Positions 1-10,500 of a DNA stretch of 64,000 nt are shown in pieces. Each line of letters begins with the position of its first letter. Position 1 is the stretch's first letter. The DNA comes from Pyrocephalus nanus (Eukaryota > Chordata > Aves > Passeriformes > Tyrannidae). Both the position numbers and the translations under genes were made by a program. The notes under the pieces are model-generated. The model was not told the origin of the DNA and did not search any database. It saw only the letters and a list, made by a program, of their open reading frames with translations. Location of the stretch: assembly GCA_038380795.1 (NCBI GenBank), contig CM076259.1, positions 63,197,938 to 63,261,937 on the forward strand, in the 5' to 3' direction.

Positions 1-63
1 ATATTAGTATGCCATAAAATAGGCATATTTTCTCTATTTCTTACATGTTATTCTGTTTTTCAG
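1..63 (+). other. FOXO1: 3' end of FOXO1 intron 1 with splice acceptor
   Basis: The segment ends in a T-rich run followed by CAG at 61-63, directly before AAT TCA ATC CGT CAC, which encodes NSIRH of the forkhead recognition helix. This is where the long first intron of FOXO genes interrupts the forkhead domain, between codons (phase 0). Exon 1, with the N-terminus, the first AKT site and the first half of the DNA-binding domain, lies outside the window. Confidence 0.93.
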
Positions 64-1404
64 AATTCAATCCGTCACAACCTATCTCTGCACAGCAAGT
101 TCATCAGAGTGCAGAATGAGGGAACAGGGAAGAGTTCCTGGTGGATGCTCAATCCTGAAGGAGGAAAGAGTGGCAAATCTCCTAGGAGGCGAGCAGCGTC
201 CATGGATAACAACAGCAAATTTGCCAAAAGCAGAGGCAGAGCTGCCAAGAAAAAAGCAGCCCTTCAGTCTGGTCAAGAGGGAAATGGTGACAGCCCTGGA
301 TCACAGTTCTCTAAGTGGCCTGCAAGTCCCAGCTCTCACAGTAATGATGATTTTGATAACTGGAGTACATTTCGACCTAGAACTAGCTCTAATGCTAGTA
401 CAATTAGCGGAAGACTTTCTCCTATTTTGCCGGAGCAAGATGATCTTGGAGATGGGGATGTGCACTCCGTGGTATACCCATCATCAGCAACCAAAATGAC
501 TTCTACTCTACCCAGCCTTTCAGAGATGAGTAATTCTGAGAACATGGAAAATCTTTTGGATAATCTTAATCTCTTGTCACCTAATACATCAATGACTGTG
601 TCCACCCAGTCTTCATCTGCTACCCTGATGCAGCAAACACCAGGTTATTCATTTGCATCCTCAACCACAAGTATAGGTTCACCAAATCCAGACTACAGGA
701 AATTTACTTATGCTCAAGCTAGCATGAACTCTTTGTCCCAGATTCCTATGCAGACTCTCCAAGACAGTAAATCAAGCTATGGATCGATGAGCCAATATAA
801 CTATCCTGGACTTTTGAAGGAGTTACTGACTTCCGATTCTCCGCCGCACAATGACATCTTGGCATCAGTAGACACTGGTGTTTCCCAGGCTGGTGGCAGG
901 GCGCTGGGCCAAAGTGTGCTGATGGTCACTAACTCGGTGATGCCAACTTACGGCAGCCAACCACCCCACAACAAAATGATGAACCCTAATGCCCGCCCTC
1001 ACCAAGGACATAACCAGCCGACACCTGCGGTTAATGGCCGTGCCTTGTCACACACAGTGAACACCATGTCACACACTTCAGGTCTAAATCGCTTGTCGAC
1101 AGTGAAGACTTCGTTACAAGTGCCTATGAGTCACCCAATGCAGATGAATGCTATGAATCCGTATGCCCCCATTAACAGCTGCAATGGCTACGGAAGGGTG
1201 GGAATTGTTTCCCTCCACCAGGAGAAGCTTCCCAGTGACTTAGATGACATGTTAATTGAACGGTTGGATTGTGACATGGAGTCGATTATCCGTAATGACC
1301 TTATGGATGGAGAAACATTAGATTTTAACTTTGACAGTGTATTGCCTAACCAAAGTTTTCAGCACAGCGTAAAGACAACCACACACAGTTGGGTGTCAGG
1401 CTAG
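64..1404 (+). CDS. FOXO1: Forkhead box protein O1, exon 2 coding part (5' partial)
   Basis: FOXO1 is a nuclear transcription factor that binds insulin-response and DAF-16-type elements and drives metabolic, stress and cell-cycle genes; AKT phosphorylation sends it to the cytoplasm. This exon encodes 446 residues, about 445 in human exon 2, so the C-terminus is complete. It opens with recognition helix [10 protein letters not shown], then the wing with SSWWML. RRRAAS (Ser codon 199-201) falls at human Ser256, inside the basic NLS that continues with [15 protein letters not shown] (Ser codon 388-390) falls at human Ser319, and GRLSP follows. A leucine-rich export signal, [11 protein letters not shown], lies at 544-576. 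LKELL, an LXXLL coactivator motif, is at 814-828. The acidic transactivation segment with [13 protein letters not shown] and DFNFD spans 1228-1350. The protein ends in [11 protein letters not shown], as in human. No frameshift or internal stop is seen. The frame is fixed by the splice acceptor at 63; the GTG at 109 is an internal Val codon, not a start. Confidence 0.98.
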   Translation, partial: NSIRHNLSLHSKFIRVQNEGTGKSSWWMLNPEGGKSGKSPRRRAASMDNNSKFAKSRGRAAKKKAALQSGQEGNGDSPGSQFSKWPASPSSHSNDDFDNWSTFRPRTSSNASTISGRLSPILPEQDDLGDGDVHSVVYPSSATKMTSTLPSLSEMSNSENMENLLDNLNLLSPNTSMTVSTQSSSATLMQQTPGYSFASSTTSIGSPNPDYRKFTYAQASMNSLSQIPMQTLQDSKSSYGSMSQYNYPGLLKELLTSDSPPHNDILASVDTGVSQAGGRALGQSVLMVTNSVMPTYGSQPPHNKMMNPNARPHQGHNQPTPAVNGRALSHTVNTMSHTSGLNRLSTVKTSLQVPMSHPMQMNAMNPYAPINSCNGYGRVGIVSLHQEKLPSDLDDMLIERLDCDMESIIRNDLMDGETLDFNFDSVLPNQSFQHSVKTTTHSWVSG

Positions 1405-1417
1405 GATGTAGTAGGAG
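1405..1417 (+). other. FOXO1: FOXO1 3'UTR, exon 2 portion
   Basis: Thirteen bases separate the TAG stop from a consensus donor (GAG|GTAAGC, GT at 1418-1419). The exon junction would therefore sit 13 nt after the stop, well inside the roughly 50-nt limit below which nonsense-mediated decay is normally not triggered. Confidence 0.85.
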
Positions 1418-1807
1418 GTAAGCTGTGCTTTTTCTGATAAATTTGCAAAAGAGCTAAAGGGAAAAAAAGATGTCAAAATGCTTAAAATCTGGGAGGTCTT
1501 CTGTGTTGGCATGTGAACTGCCTCTATATAACAGTCAGTCTCTTTCCAGTTCTTTGTTAGTTTGAAAATCAGGTTTGCACTGGTGCATTAGGATTGTTGT
1601 GTAGCAACTTCTGTTACTTCTTGTGGAGCATTTATGTTTTGTCATTGATGTTTTAAACAAAAAACTTGCTGGTAACTAGCCAGTAATGAATAACATTTTT
1701 TTCCCCATTTAAGGTATCTTAAAGATAGTTTGAGCAAATTTTAATAGATTTAATCTTATGGTGTTAATGTTAATTTGTTCTTTTTGTTGTTTTTTCTTTC
1801 TTCCTAG
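1418..1807 (+). other. FOXO1: FOXO1 intron within the 3'UTR
   Basis: The donor GTAAGC starts at 1418. The acceptor is a T-rich tract ending in CTTCCTAG at 1807. The interval is 390 bp. Just after it, from about 1830, the sequence (TTGTCTGACAGCAGGAACTG) matches the start of the human FOXO1 3'UTR exon as I recall it, while the 390 bp themselves do not match human cDNA. The human gene also has a third, purely untranslated exon, so this intron position appears conserved. A transcript alignment would settle the exact ends. Confidence 0.82.
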
Positions 1808-2075
1808 GCTATGGTTAAATTCTCCAGACTTGTCTGACAGCAGGAACTGAGAAAAGCAGTACAAAGATGTCCTTCACCTTTCTTTTTAATTTTCTTGACA
1901 AAGCTGTGCGCATGCACTAACTTTTTTTTGGATCTTTTTTTTTTTCTTTTTTCTTCCTTTCGTCAGAGTTGGCAGCAGAGAGAGTATTTTCCTGTACAGG
2001 ATGTTTGCCCAAGGTTTGCAGGTTATGTGCTGCTGTAGATAAGAACTGTGCCATTGGAAATTTCATTACTCTGAA

Positions 2076-2083
2076 GTGCCAAA
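2076..2083 (+). promoter_or_regulatory. Candidate miR-96 site (8-mer) in FOXO1 3'UTR
   Basis: GTGCCAAA is complementary to miR-96 positions 2-8 with an A opposite position 1. It sits in a block (CTGAAGTGCCAAATTCACTA) shared with human FOXO1. Repression of FOXO1 by miR-96, miR-182 and miR-27a is published; use of this site in birds is inferred. Confidence 0.6.
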
Positions 2084-2229
2084 TTCACTACACCATATAA
2101 TCACAGCAAAGACTCTTACTTACATCATGTCGTGCTTTCGGTTTTGTACAGTATGATCTGTAGAAGAAGAATTGTTTTCTAAGACTATCTGTTTTGGTCC
2201 AAGAAAAATTTATAAACTTTTGTAAGAAT

Positions 2230-2236
2230 ACTGTGA
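2230..2236 (+). promoter_or_regulatory. Candidate miR-27 site in FOXO1 3'UTR
   Basis: ACTGTGA matches the miR-27 seed complement (nt 2-8). The context AATACTGTGATG followed by CTCATG is also present in the human 3'UTR as I recall it. A second ACTGTGA lies at 4472-4478. Confidence 0.5.
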
Positions 2237-2605
2237 TGATCTCATGCCCTAAGTAAGTTTAACCTTTGTTGATGTTACCTGTGTTTTGATGAATTGAAAT
2301 AACTGTGGACTTGCCTTGCAGCAGTATGAACTGCATTATTTTACTGAAAATTGCCACACATTTCATATGGGAATAGAATAGCCTGTTAAATATGATCCTA
2401 CTAAACTCACTGACTTTTCAAGGCAAACAGTAGGTTAAATGCCATTTGGTAAGTTACCTGTATTCGTGTAAATTTATGCAAGAATATATTTCATTGTCAG
2501 ACTAATGACTTTATTGTTGGGATTAAGATAATTTTTGGAATACTTTCCAAGCTATTTTTCTTATAATTAAAATCTACTTTTGTTACATAGGCAACCTAAA
2601 AAGAA

Positions 2606-2611
2606 AATAAA
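2606..2611 (+). promoter_or_regulatory. Possible proximal polyadenylation signal
   Basis: AATAAA in exon 3, about 1.2 kb after the stop codon counted on the genome. A second AATAAA follows at 2711-2716 with T-rich and GT-containing sequence 40-60 bp downstream. Either could give a short 3'UTR isoform that keeps the miR-96 site at 2076 and the miR-27 site at 2230 but loses the distal ones. Use is unproven. Confidence 0.4.
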
Positions 2612-2710
2612 TCTGAGATCTGGCAGCATTCATAACCTCCTTATTTTGTACAGTATTTTAACTGGATTAAGTACATGTTTTTATAAATTTTGATAGCACT
2701 TGGGAGTGCT

Positions 2711-2716
2711 AATAAA
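2711..2716 (+). promoter_or_regulatory. Possible proximal polyadenylation signal
   Basis: AATAAA followed by a T-rich stretch and TTGTTGTGTG-like GU-rich sequence from about 2767, the usual arrangement of a functional poly(A) site. It is better placed than the one at 2606. No transcript evidence is available here. Confidence 0.45.
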
Positions 2717-3946
2717 GAAAAAGCTCAATAAGGATCTTGAATACAAAACATTTCTGTTTTGACATCCCTTTTTTTTGTTGTGTGATGTATAAATATAGAC
2801 AACTTTATGTTTAGGAAGTATTTAATCGGTTTTATATATGCAGTTTTAGAAATGTCATCTGCTTTTATTATCATTTTCACTCTGACTACCACAAAGTGTT
2901 AAGTATTCATTGTTAAGATGCTTGTACAATGCTTCACATTTATATTTATTTCATGGAGGTCTCATAATGTTTGTGCACTCAAGAGCAGGACCTTTTTGTG
3001 GAAAACTCGTAATTGTAGTAAAATTAACGACAAAATTGACATTTGTCAAAATTAGCACTAGTTTCGGGTTCATCAGTGTTTCTGTTGTAAAGCAGTACAT
3101 TTGAAGAGGAAAAAATGCTACCTTTGAGTGGGAGGCTAAAATTTCTGTGACGCCTTATTGCAGGACAAAACATTATGTTGTTTTGTTGGGTTTTTTTGTT
3201 TTGTTTTGTTTTTTAAGAAGAAAGATAAAGTAAGTTGCAAACTTATACAAATGCATGAGTTTTAGGGTAGGGGAAAGCATTAATGAGAGAGATCTTGTTT
3301 CTGTGGAAAAACTTGCTCTTGTTGGAGTAGGCACACTGACAGCTACCAGAGCATTTTCAGGAGTGGGTCTTGGAATACACGACTTCTGATTTTTGTAATT
3401 GCACGATGCAGTTTTTATGGATGTGTGGATAACAGGCCTCACCTGTCTTTTCACTGGTTGCTACACAACATTTGTGTTATAGAAATCCTTGGAGCTTTTT
3501 TATGCACTGACAGGATGAACGGCTTTTGTGCTAGGGCTGGCTTTTATGAAGGGGAGAATCAAATATTTTTACACTGAATTTTCTTTTGTCTACATAGCTC
3601 ATAACTGGAAAATGTTCTAATTGAGATTTATCTTCCCTGTAGTGAGGATGTATGGTGCAGAAAGAAACAGGATGTGCCAAGTAGATGAAGTTTAGTAACA
3701 AGCCATATATTTAATGATCCTGTTATGACTTTCCTAGGGTTCTGCAATGTATTTATTGATGTGCTAGCATTTAGCTCCCTGTTGGGCTTAAATCACTACT
3801 AATTACAGCTGGTCCTACTTTTTTAGATATACTATTATCATTGTCAGCAGTTCCAGAGACTGATATTAAACTGTCCTGTGATACAGGATCTTCCCCAGCC
3901 TGAAATCAGTCTTTGAACTTGTTTTGAGCAAAATCAAATGTTCTTA

Positions 3947-3954
3947 GTGCCAAA
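3947..3954 (+). promoter_or_regulatory. Second candidate miR-96 site (8-mer)
   Basis: GTGCCAAA again, preceded by TTCTTA. Human FOXO1 has a GGTGCCAAA site at a comparable place in its 3'UTR, so this may be the orthologous second site. It would be present only in long 3'UTR isoforms. Confidence 0.5.
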
Positions 3955-4471
3955 GCCTCAGTGAAGCCACCTGCTTTTACAGGCAAATATCTCTAGTAGG
4001 ATCTTCATAGTCTCTGAAACATGACAGTAAATACTGGCAGTGGAGCAAGTGAAAGTCACACATATAGGTTTCTGAAGATCCTTCTTTCTGCTGCGTGTGC
4101 AAAAATGTTTGCTCCCAAATAGGCACTGATACACATAGGCCAAAGTAATCGCAAAATCCACCTCTGCATGCTAAGAAAGCAGTACTCCATGGGGATGCAG
4201 TTGAACATGCTACATTTAACAATATACCTCCTTTTTATTATTTACTGCTACTGTATAACCTCCTGTAAACATATATTTTATTCTTTTCCTTTTATAACTA
4301 TGAATAACATAAATGTAGCCGTTCCTTAATTACAGCAGTCTGTAGGAAGCCCTTTTAATTATCGTGAGAAAACAGTTGTAGATAATCAGAGGTTTGGATG
4401 TGTGGTCAATTTTTTTTTGGTTTTTTTTTTGGTGGTGCCATTTTATTATTTTGCAGTTGTAATTCTGGAAT

Positions 4472-4478
4472 ACTGTGA
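4472..4478 (+). promoter_or_regulatory. Second candidate miR-27 seed match
   Basis: ACTGTGA in the distal 3'UTR. I have less evidence of conservation here than for the proximal copy; a 7-mer can occur by chance in 3.6 kb. Confidence 0.3.
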
Positions 4479-4629
4479 CGTTTGGTGAAGGAGCATGTTG
4501 TCTGCCTTGAAAACAAACATTATGTGACCTCTAGTAATAAATCCTTTTTCAGTAAAAGTACCAGGTTTCTGGAGTAATTGTCAGAATTGTTGTAAATGAT
4601 TGGTTTGTGAATTGTGCAGATGATCTTAC

Positions 4630-4810
4630 CTATGCAGCCTTGTTTTTGACTTTTCTCTGGTTTGTACTGTTATTAAAAGTTTATTGTATTATAGAGCTGT
4701 TCAGATATTTTAAATATAAAGATGTATTGTTTCCATAATATAGCTATATGATATATGTTTAGGTAGTAGATGCATTAATTGGAAAGCTCTGCTTTGATAA
4801 ACTGACAATT
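4630..4810 (+). promoter_or_regulatory. FOXO1: Highly conserved distal 3'UTR block
   Basis: From TGCAGCCTTGTTTTTGACTT through ATTAAAAG, ATTGTATTATAGAGCT, AAATATAAAGATGTATTG and TTCTGCTTTGATAAACTGAC-like sequence, this block is close to identical to human over about 150 bases, as far as I can recall the human text. Such conservation in an untranslated, AT-rich segment suggests RNA-level constraint (structure or protein binding). Confidence 0.6.
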
Positions 4811-5180
4811 TGCCTACACTTATAAGCAAAAATCGTATTGCTTATTATTGGCTTAAGTCAACAGAGCATCCCTGAGAAGTTAAAATTGGACCAATTATAA
4901 AACAGTATAAAATTTGCACTTGTTAAACCACTGGATGTATGTTAGTACTTTTTTATTTTTTTACTGATTTGAAATTCCTATTTTCATTATGAAATTGCTA
5001 GGATTCTTAATTTATGACTGATTTTAAATAAGGTATTCTCATTATTATTATTATTATTATGGTAATCATAATATAAGATGCAGCATGGTTTATGCAAGCA
5101 AAAAGCAAATTATTCAACATTAAAACTGGCCTCTTTTTTGAAGGTGTTCCACAAACCAGCAATATTATGAAAGATTGGCA

Positions 5181-5188
5181 TGTACATA
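5181..5188 (+). promoter_or_regulatory. Candidate Pumilio site
   Basis: TGTACATA matches the Pumilio consensus TGTANATA. A second match, TGTATATA, is at 5360-5367, in a block where human has TGTACATA at the same place. The paired matches near the distal end make PUM regulation plausible but untested. Confidence 0.35.
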
Positions 5189-5359
5189 CTGCTAGTTCTA
5201 TTTGTGAGTGGTATGACAGCTCTTCAACGCTTCACTGCTCTGACTTAGTCACATTGCAAAATTAAAATTCATATGTGGATATTTTCAGAAAAAGTGCCTG
5301 ATGTACTTCTACAGACACATGAGAACAATCCCTGACAATTTGTTGTATAAAACCATAAA

Positions 5360-5367
5360 TGTATATA
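5360..5367 (+). promoter_or_regulatory. Candidate Pumilio site, position conserved with human
   Basis: TGTATATA within CATAAATGTATATAAATTATG. The human 3'UTR reads CATAAATGTACATAAATTATG here from memory; both variants fit TGTANATA, so the site survives a substitution at the one free position. Confidence 0.42.
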
Positions 5368-5420
5368 AATTATGTTTAAAAGGTTTTGTGTCCTTTCTTG
5401 TATACAGAGAATGAGATTTG

Positions 5421-7741
5421 TACCAGTATTCTACTTGTGATTAGTAATCCTTCTACTCAGACTTTGATGTAATCACTTTCCTTACTGTGTAATCTTTTTA
5501 ATGATGATGATGATCCCATTTGGACAATCCTGATGGCATTAGCAATTTTATACAGAAAAATACCTCATGGTACCAAGATTTGCCTGGTGAAATGATAACA
5601 TAATAATGAGCAAACACTAACTACAGAATAGTTAACAAATTTTCCATTACTTGGTATAAAGGAATTTTTCTCTTTTGGCATTGCTTCTGGAATTGGAACT
5701 GTAGCAGGTACAGGAATTAACAGGGCTCTGTTACCAATGTTCTATCACAACCTAGTGTGCTAAAAGTAGCTTGTTTACAAGTCTTTGAGACTAAACACAA
5801 GAAGAATCCATGCCTAACTCCTAGGGCTCATGAGATCTTTGTGTAGAGACGTGTTGTTTGTTACTGGAAGCTACATTAGGTGGCATCAGACCATGTTGCC
5901 AATGCTTCAACAAGTGCAGTTCAGAGAAAATTACAAAAAAGTCCTGAAATCCTTTCAGAATGGGTATTTGTAAGTATAAGCTCTTAATAAAATTGCTATG
6001 ACATGAGATGGTAATTAGTGTATCAGAATGTTATGTAATACATTATTAAAGAAGAAAAAAAAAGGGATGCTAATATCCATCAAACCGCAGGAAAGAATTA
6101 GTCTTTGAGTGCAAATTACATGTTAGAACCTAATGCTATTAAATGTGGGAGAGAGTCGGCTCTGGAGTGAGATTTTTCTCTTCCCTCTACTCCCCTTGTT
6201 AAAGTAAGGCAGTCCACAAAGCCCTCTTGGCCCTCTCTGCCCTGGTTTTCACCTCTTGCCTTCCTCTGCCACTCCTGAAGTATGTACCTTTTCTCGGAGT
6301 ACGTGTTTTCTTTGTCGAACATTTGCGATCTATTGGCCAACTTGCACGGTGCCGCTCCTTTGGCAGCCATGCTTTACGCTGTGGCAGTGGGAGCGCTGCT
6401 GATGTGAGTAGAGAGGAGCAGGAATGTCTATTTTTTTTTTTTTTTTAATTTAGATTGTATTTCAAAACAGAGTTGGAAGAAAGGATGAGAGGCTGCCAAA
6501 ACAGACAGCCAATAACACCCACGCCACAGTTGTCTTGTGAGGCCCAGATTCCTGCTTGCCTGCAGGTGGGGAGGGAGAGTGGTGGCAGAAAACAGGCTTT
6601 AAGTGAATTGCTGGCAAAAAAAGCCAGTTTGATCTTAAAGTGAGCAGAGATAGACCTAAAGAGCATGAAAGAAAGCATTGCACATAAAAATAGAAATTTT
6701 TAAAGATTGCTAAAAAATAATTTCTACTTGTACTTTGCAGTTCCGTCTTTATTTTAGCTTCACCCTTCTTTCTTCAGTGCACATTTTGGAAGTGTTTTTT
6801 CATGTTAGGGGAAGCTGAGGATATCTTCCCTGACATTTTAAAAAGACTGACTTCTGGAATGAGAGGGTTGTAACATCTAAAGAGACTCTATTTGGGTGTT
6901 CGTGAAGCTGTTGTTGGAAAGGATGCACATTTAATTGGTACATGACTAGTTACTGCTGCCAGGAGAGACAGTCAAAGCTTGTCGCTTGGGAAGGGACTGG
7001 CTAGCAATTTATGCCAATCTGGCAACAAGGGATTTGAATCTGCTGATCAAGCACGGAAACCTCAAAGCATACTTCTGCTCTGAGTGAGTTCTACATCATT
7101 GTAATAAATTCTTTTTTGTGCAGAAACATCAACTACTATGTCATGCCAATTGATAATCCAATTAAAACTACAAATGACATTAGATCTTGCAGCCATTTAT
7201 TGTGCAGCTGGTGTGCAAAGATGTGGTTTGTGAAGATCTTTGGAAGGAATAACTTGCACTGATCAGAGCCTGTGGTCATGCCCATTGCTGGAATTGCATG
7301 CAAATCTCTGTTTGTTACCTGGTGATGTTTTGCTTTGGGTAATGTTCTGGCATGTGCCAAAATGATAGCTAAAATGAGGAGGCAGGGACAGCGCCCCATC
7401 TTATTTTGTATTTTTCTACTTGCTGTTGGACCCTGGGGCATTCAGAAATTTTGCATGTATTTTTTGCAAATAAACTTCTTGTGTGGGTGTTTATCACTGA
7501 GGTGATGGGAAAAGGGATGAGGGCTTCGGGCAGTACAACTGGAAGAGCATTACAGGAAGCTTCTGATGGGTATAATAATGCTGTAGAGTGAAGAAGCAGA
7601 CAAAGAGCTTGTTCATAACTTGGAACCTCAACATTTTACATCCTTCCTGTCTACTTCTCTACAGTTGCTCATGCCACCCTTAAATGAAGAGGTCTTTCCA
7701 TGCAAGATGACTGAATGTTGGCCTCTTCTCCTTAGTAACAA
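5421..7741. other. Intergenic, no gene recognised
   Basis: Single-copy AT-rich sequence just downstream of FOXO1. It contains an AATAAA near 5987 that could serve as an extended FOXO1 poly(A) signal, a T16 tract at 6431-6446, and a slightly GC-richer patch about 6340-6420. Short open frames here show no family motifs. Confidence 0.7.
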
Positions 7742-8006
7742 GAAGAAAGAGGAAATGGCCTCAAGTTGCCCCAGGGAAGGTTTAGATTGGTTATTAGGAA
7801 AAATTTCTTCACCAAGCGGGTTGACAAGCACTGGAACAGGCTGTCCAGGGAAGTGGTTGAGTCACCATCCTGGGAAGTATTTAAAAGCTGTGTAGATGAG
7901 TCACTCAGGGACATGGTTTAGTGGTGGACTTGGCAATGCTAGGTTAATGGTTGGGCTCAATGGTCTTAAAGGTCTTTTCCAACCTAAGTTAGTCTATGAT
8001 TCTATG
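7742..8006 (+). mobile_element. CR1 LINE, 5'-truncated 3' end
   Basis: The text runs through recognisable CR1 landmarks: GGCCTCAAGTTGCCCCAGGG, ATTAGGAAAAATTTCTTCAC, AACAGGCTGTCCAGGGAAGT, GGTTTAGTGGTGGACTTGGC, TCTTAAAGGTCTTTTCCAACC and the terminal ATTCTATGG. CR1 is the dominant avian non-LTR retrotransposon and is nearly always 5'-truncated. This copy diverges little from the consensus I recall, so it belongs to a relatively young subfamily. It has no coding capacity. Confidence 0.95.
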
Positions 8007-9779
8007 GTTATATTTCCTTCTCAGTACCCTAGAGGGACAGTAACTGAACAGGCAACTGCCCAGACCTTGCTTGTGCAAAAAAAAAAAAAAAGTGTTTTAC
8101 TAGGTTTTCAGGGAATTGTGTTTGGCAGGAATGTCTACATTGTTTCTGAAATATTCAATCAAGTGAGAAGAGTTCATGGAAAAGCCCATTATAGAAACAT
8201 ATATGAATTGGAAAGGGAAGGGGTATGAGAGGTTCTGGGATGACGAAGCACATTAAGTGGTTGCTTTGAAGGCTGAAGAACCTCTTAGGGGTAAGGGCTA
8301 AAGCAGCAAATAAAAGAGCTTCCTTTCTGTTGAAGTGTCCAGTAACAGCCACAGATGCCACAAAATCCTGGCCTGAATTGTTGCTTGAGTGTTTTTGACC
8401 AGGTGAAAACAAGTGATGAGCTGTGAAACCCTGTGAGAATTGGAGTTTCATTTCAGGAGTCCAAATAAGTTACCACTTCCTGCCCCTCCCTCTCTTCCTC
8501 CTGCACCCCACCAATTTACAGCATTTGAGAGGAGTGTTCCTGTTTGGTTTTTGTATTTTGTTTTTTAAATATCTTTCCACCCTGCTCAGAAGAGTTGGAC
8601 TAGGCAAGGCCCTGTGCCCTTCTTTCATCCCCAGTGCCCATGGCTGAGCTGTGCTAGGGAAATTCTTTGCTTCTTCCTTCCTCAGCCCATACAACAGATC
8701 TCTCAATTTAACACCCAAATGAGCACTAAAGCCAAAGCTGATTCACTCAGTGGATGACTCCAGGAATCCTTTGCTGTGGCTCTCCTGCTGGGAGGTTTCT
8801 GAATTGAAAATAGCTTGGGATGACAGGGAAGGCCCTGGGAAAGGGTCTTGTCTTGGAGCCATTCAGCTGTTCCACTACTAGCCCTGTCTCACCCAGCCTC
8901 AGTGTCCTTTAACCTTCACACCCTTGCTGGTCTTTAAGGCAAGGCTTTCCGGAGAGAGCTTTCTGAGTAGGGTTTCCACATCCCGTTCTGCCACAGGCAA
9001 ACTCTGCTCCCATAAGCACATCTGTCTGGAAGTTTATTTTGAGCAAAAAATAAGTACAGCCCTCTTGCCTACAGACTCCTTGAACAGCTGGTTGTCTTCA
9101 TCTCAGTGGTCCTGGTGTGGTAGGTACAGAATGCCAAGAGCCTGCTGGTGACTGAGGAATGCCAGGCAGATGGGGCTAGTATTTACTCCAAAAATAACAC
9201 TGAATAATATTCAGCATAACTACTGGGTGATCGGTTACTTAAATAGGACTTCATACCAGATAAATTAGGTTAAAAAAATGATGATGATGGTTTTAGAAAA
9301 GGGTGCTAGCACATTTGTAGGAGCTGTGCTTGACTTCCAAGTGGGGTAGCTTCAAAGAACATCTGACACAGACTCAGTAGTGTGGAGTGATTAGGGGAAA
9401 ACAGCGGCCATGTTCCTGCTGCAGGAAGTTGTTCTTCACAAATGTGGCTAAGTCAGCAAGCATGGGAACAGGAGTGATCAATGTGACCTGTCTGGATTTT
9501 CACTTGCTTCAGAATTTTCCTCATTGAAGTTCCTCAGACAACTGGGATGTGATGAAAGTCCTCAGTGCCTACAGTGATTTAAAGGGTTGGTCATCCAAAT
9601 GTGAGTAATAACTTGACTTTTCCATACTAGGGAGCCTTGCCTTTCCTCAAGGACCTGTGTTATTGGATGAGTTTGAACAATCAGCAAAAGCAGCTGATAA
9701 CCTAAATCACTGAGGACACAGCTGTACAGAACAGTGAAATGTCAGGATGTGCCAAGGATTTCACCATGTTTTGTGACAG
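8007..9779. other. Intergenic, no gene recognised
   Basis: Single-copy sequence. An A15 tract occupies 8077-8091, about 70 bases after the CR1 end and not part of it (CR1 has no poly(A) tail). The part from about 9440 may be more of the ancient CR1 that follows, but the similarity is too weak to call. Confidence 0.6.
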
Positions 9780-10500
9780 GCTGATAAACCAGCAGATATG
9801 ATTAAGTGTTGATAAATGTGGAATAATGCATCAGGGAGGAGGGAAGAGTGAACTCTGGATGAGGTGTTACCACTATGAGAAAAATCTTGGAGTCATTTAA
9901 AGTATTTCTTGTAGGTTTCAGCTGACAATTAGCTGTGGACAAAAAAACCACAGTAGAAATAATAGTAGGACTAGCAGAGTCCATAGCAGAGACAAAGTAG
10001 GAGAAAGGATGAGGGAGGGTGGGTATAGATGAGTGAGGTGATAGGGTTTGTAAAACTGTGGATGCTGTGGAGAAGGTGAATAGGAAGTGATTAATCAGTA
10101 TTTCTTGTGACACAGTTGGAGGCACCCAGTGAAATGATCGGGCAGCAGGTTTAAAACAAACAAGAGGAAGTACTTCTTCACACAGTACATAATTAAAATT
10201 TGGAACTCATTGCCGTGGGATGTGGTGAAGGCCAAAAGTATAAATGGATTCAAAAAAGATTATACAAATTGATAGAAAATATGTCCATCAGCAATTGAAG
10301 ACAGTGGTCCGGATGCAGCTCCTAGCTCAGGAAGTCTCTAAATGGCCAGTTGCTGGAAGCTTGGAGCATGTACCAGGGAAGGGATTACTCACTTAGTGGC
10401 CCGTCCCTTATGCTCTTTCTTCCTATACATCCGCTTCTGGCCACTCTCAGTGACTGGACATTGTTGTAGGCAGACCTTTTAATCTGACCTTACAAGAGTT
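9780..10500 (+). mobile_element. Ancient CR1/L3-like LINE fragment
   Basis: Decayed but collinear CR1 landmarks: GATAAATG...AATAATGCA and ATCTTGGAGTCATTT (end of the reverse-transcriptase ORF), then GGCAGCAGGTTTAAAACAAA, GGAAGTACTTCTTCACACAG, TGGAACTCATTGCCG, GGTGAAGGCCAAA, the TATGCTCTTTCTTCC segment and a 3' end resembling the usual TGGACCTTTGGTCTGACC. The many substitutions mark an old insertion, of a type shared by birds, turtles and crocodilians. Confidence 0.8.

Larger units (their letters stand above)
1808..5420 (+). other. FOXO1: FOXO1 exon 3, long 3'UTR
   Basis: Blocks matching the human FOXO1 3'UTR (from memory) run in order through the interval: the TCTGACAGCAGGAACTGAG start; the CTGTACAGGATGTTTGCCC to CACTACACCATATAAT block at about 1990-2100; TCATAATGTTTGT near 2962; the very well kept stretch from about 4630 to 4810; and GTGCCTGATGTACTT through AAATTATGTTTAAA near 5295-5380. 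Homology fades about 5400-5460, which I take as the approximate distal end. No AATAAA lies there, so the cleavage site is uncertain; the next good AATAAA is near 5987. It is AT-rich with several ATTTA and TTTTG runs and a perfect (ATT) tract at 5041-5060. Confidence 0.85.

Noticed and set aside
116..499. 127-codon open frame overlapping FOXO1 in another frame
   Set aside because: It is a shadow of the FOXO1 coding exon; the FOXO1 frame has full family homology and this one none.
5041..5060. (ATT)n as a sign of a mobile element
   Set aside because: It lies within the conserved FOXO1 3'UTR and is only a short microsatellite.
8077..8091. A15 run as a poly(A) tail of a retroposed gene
   Set aside because: The upstream sequence is a CR1 3' end (no poly(A) tail in this family) followed by unrelated single-copy DNA, and no processed gene is visible.
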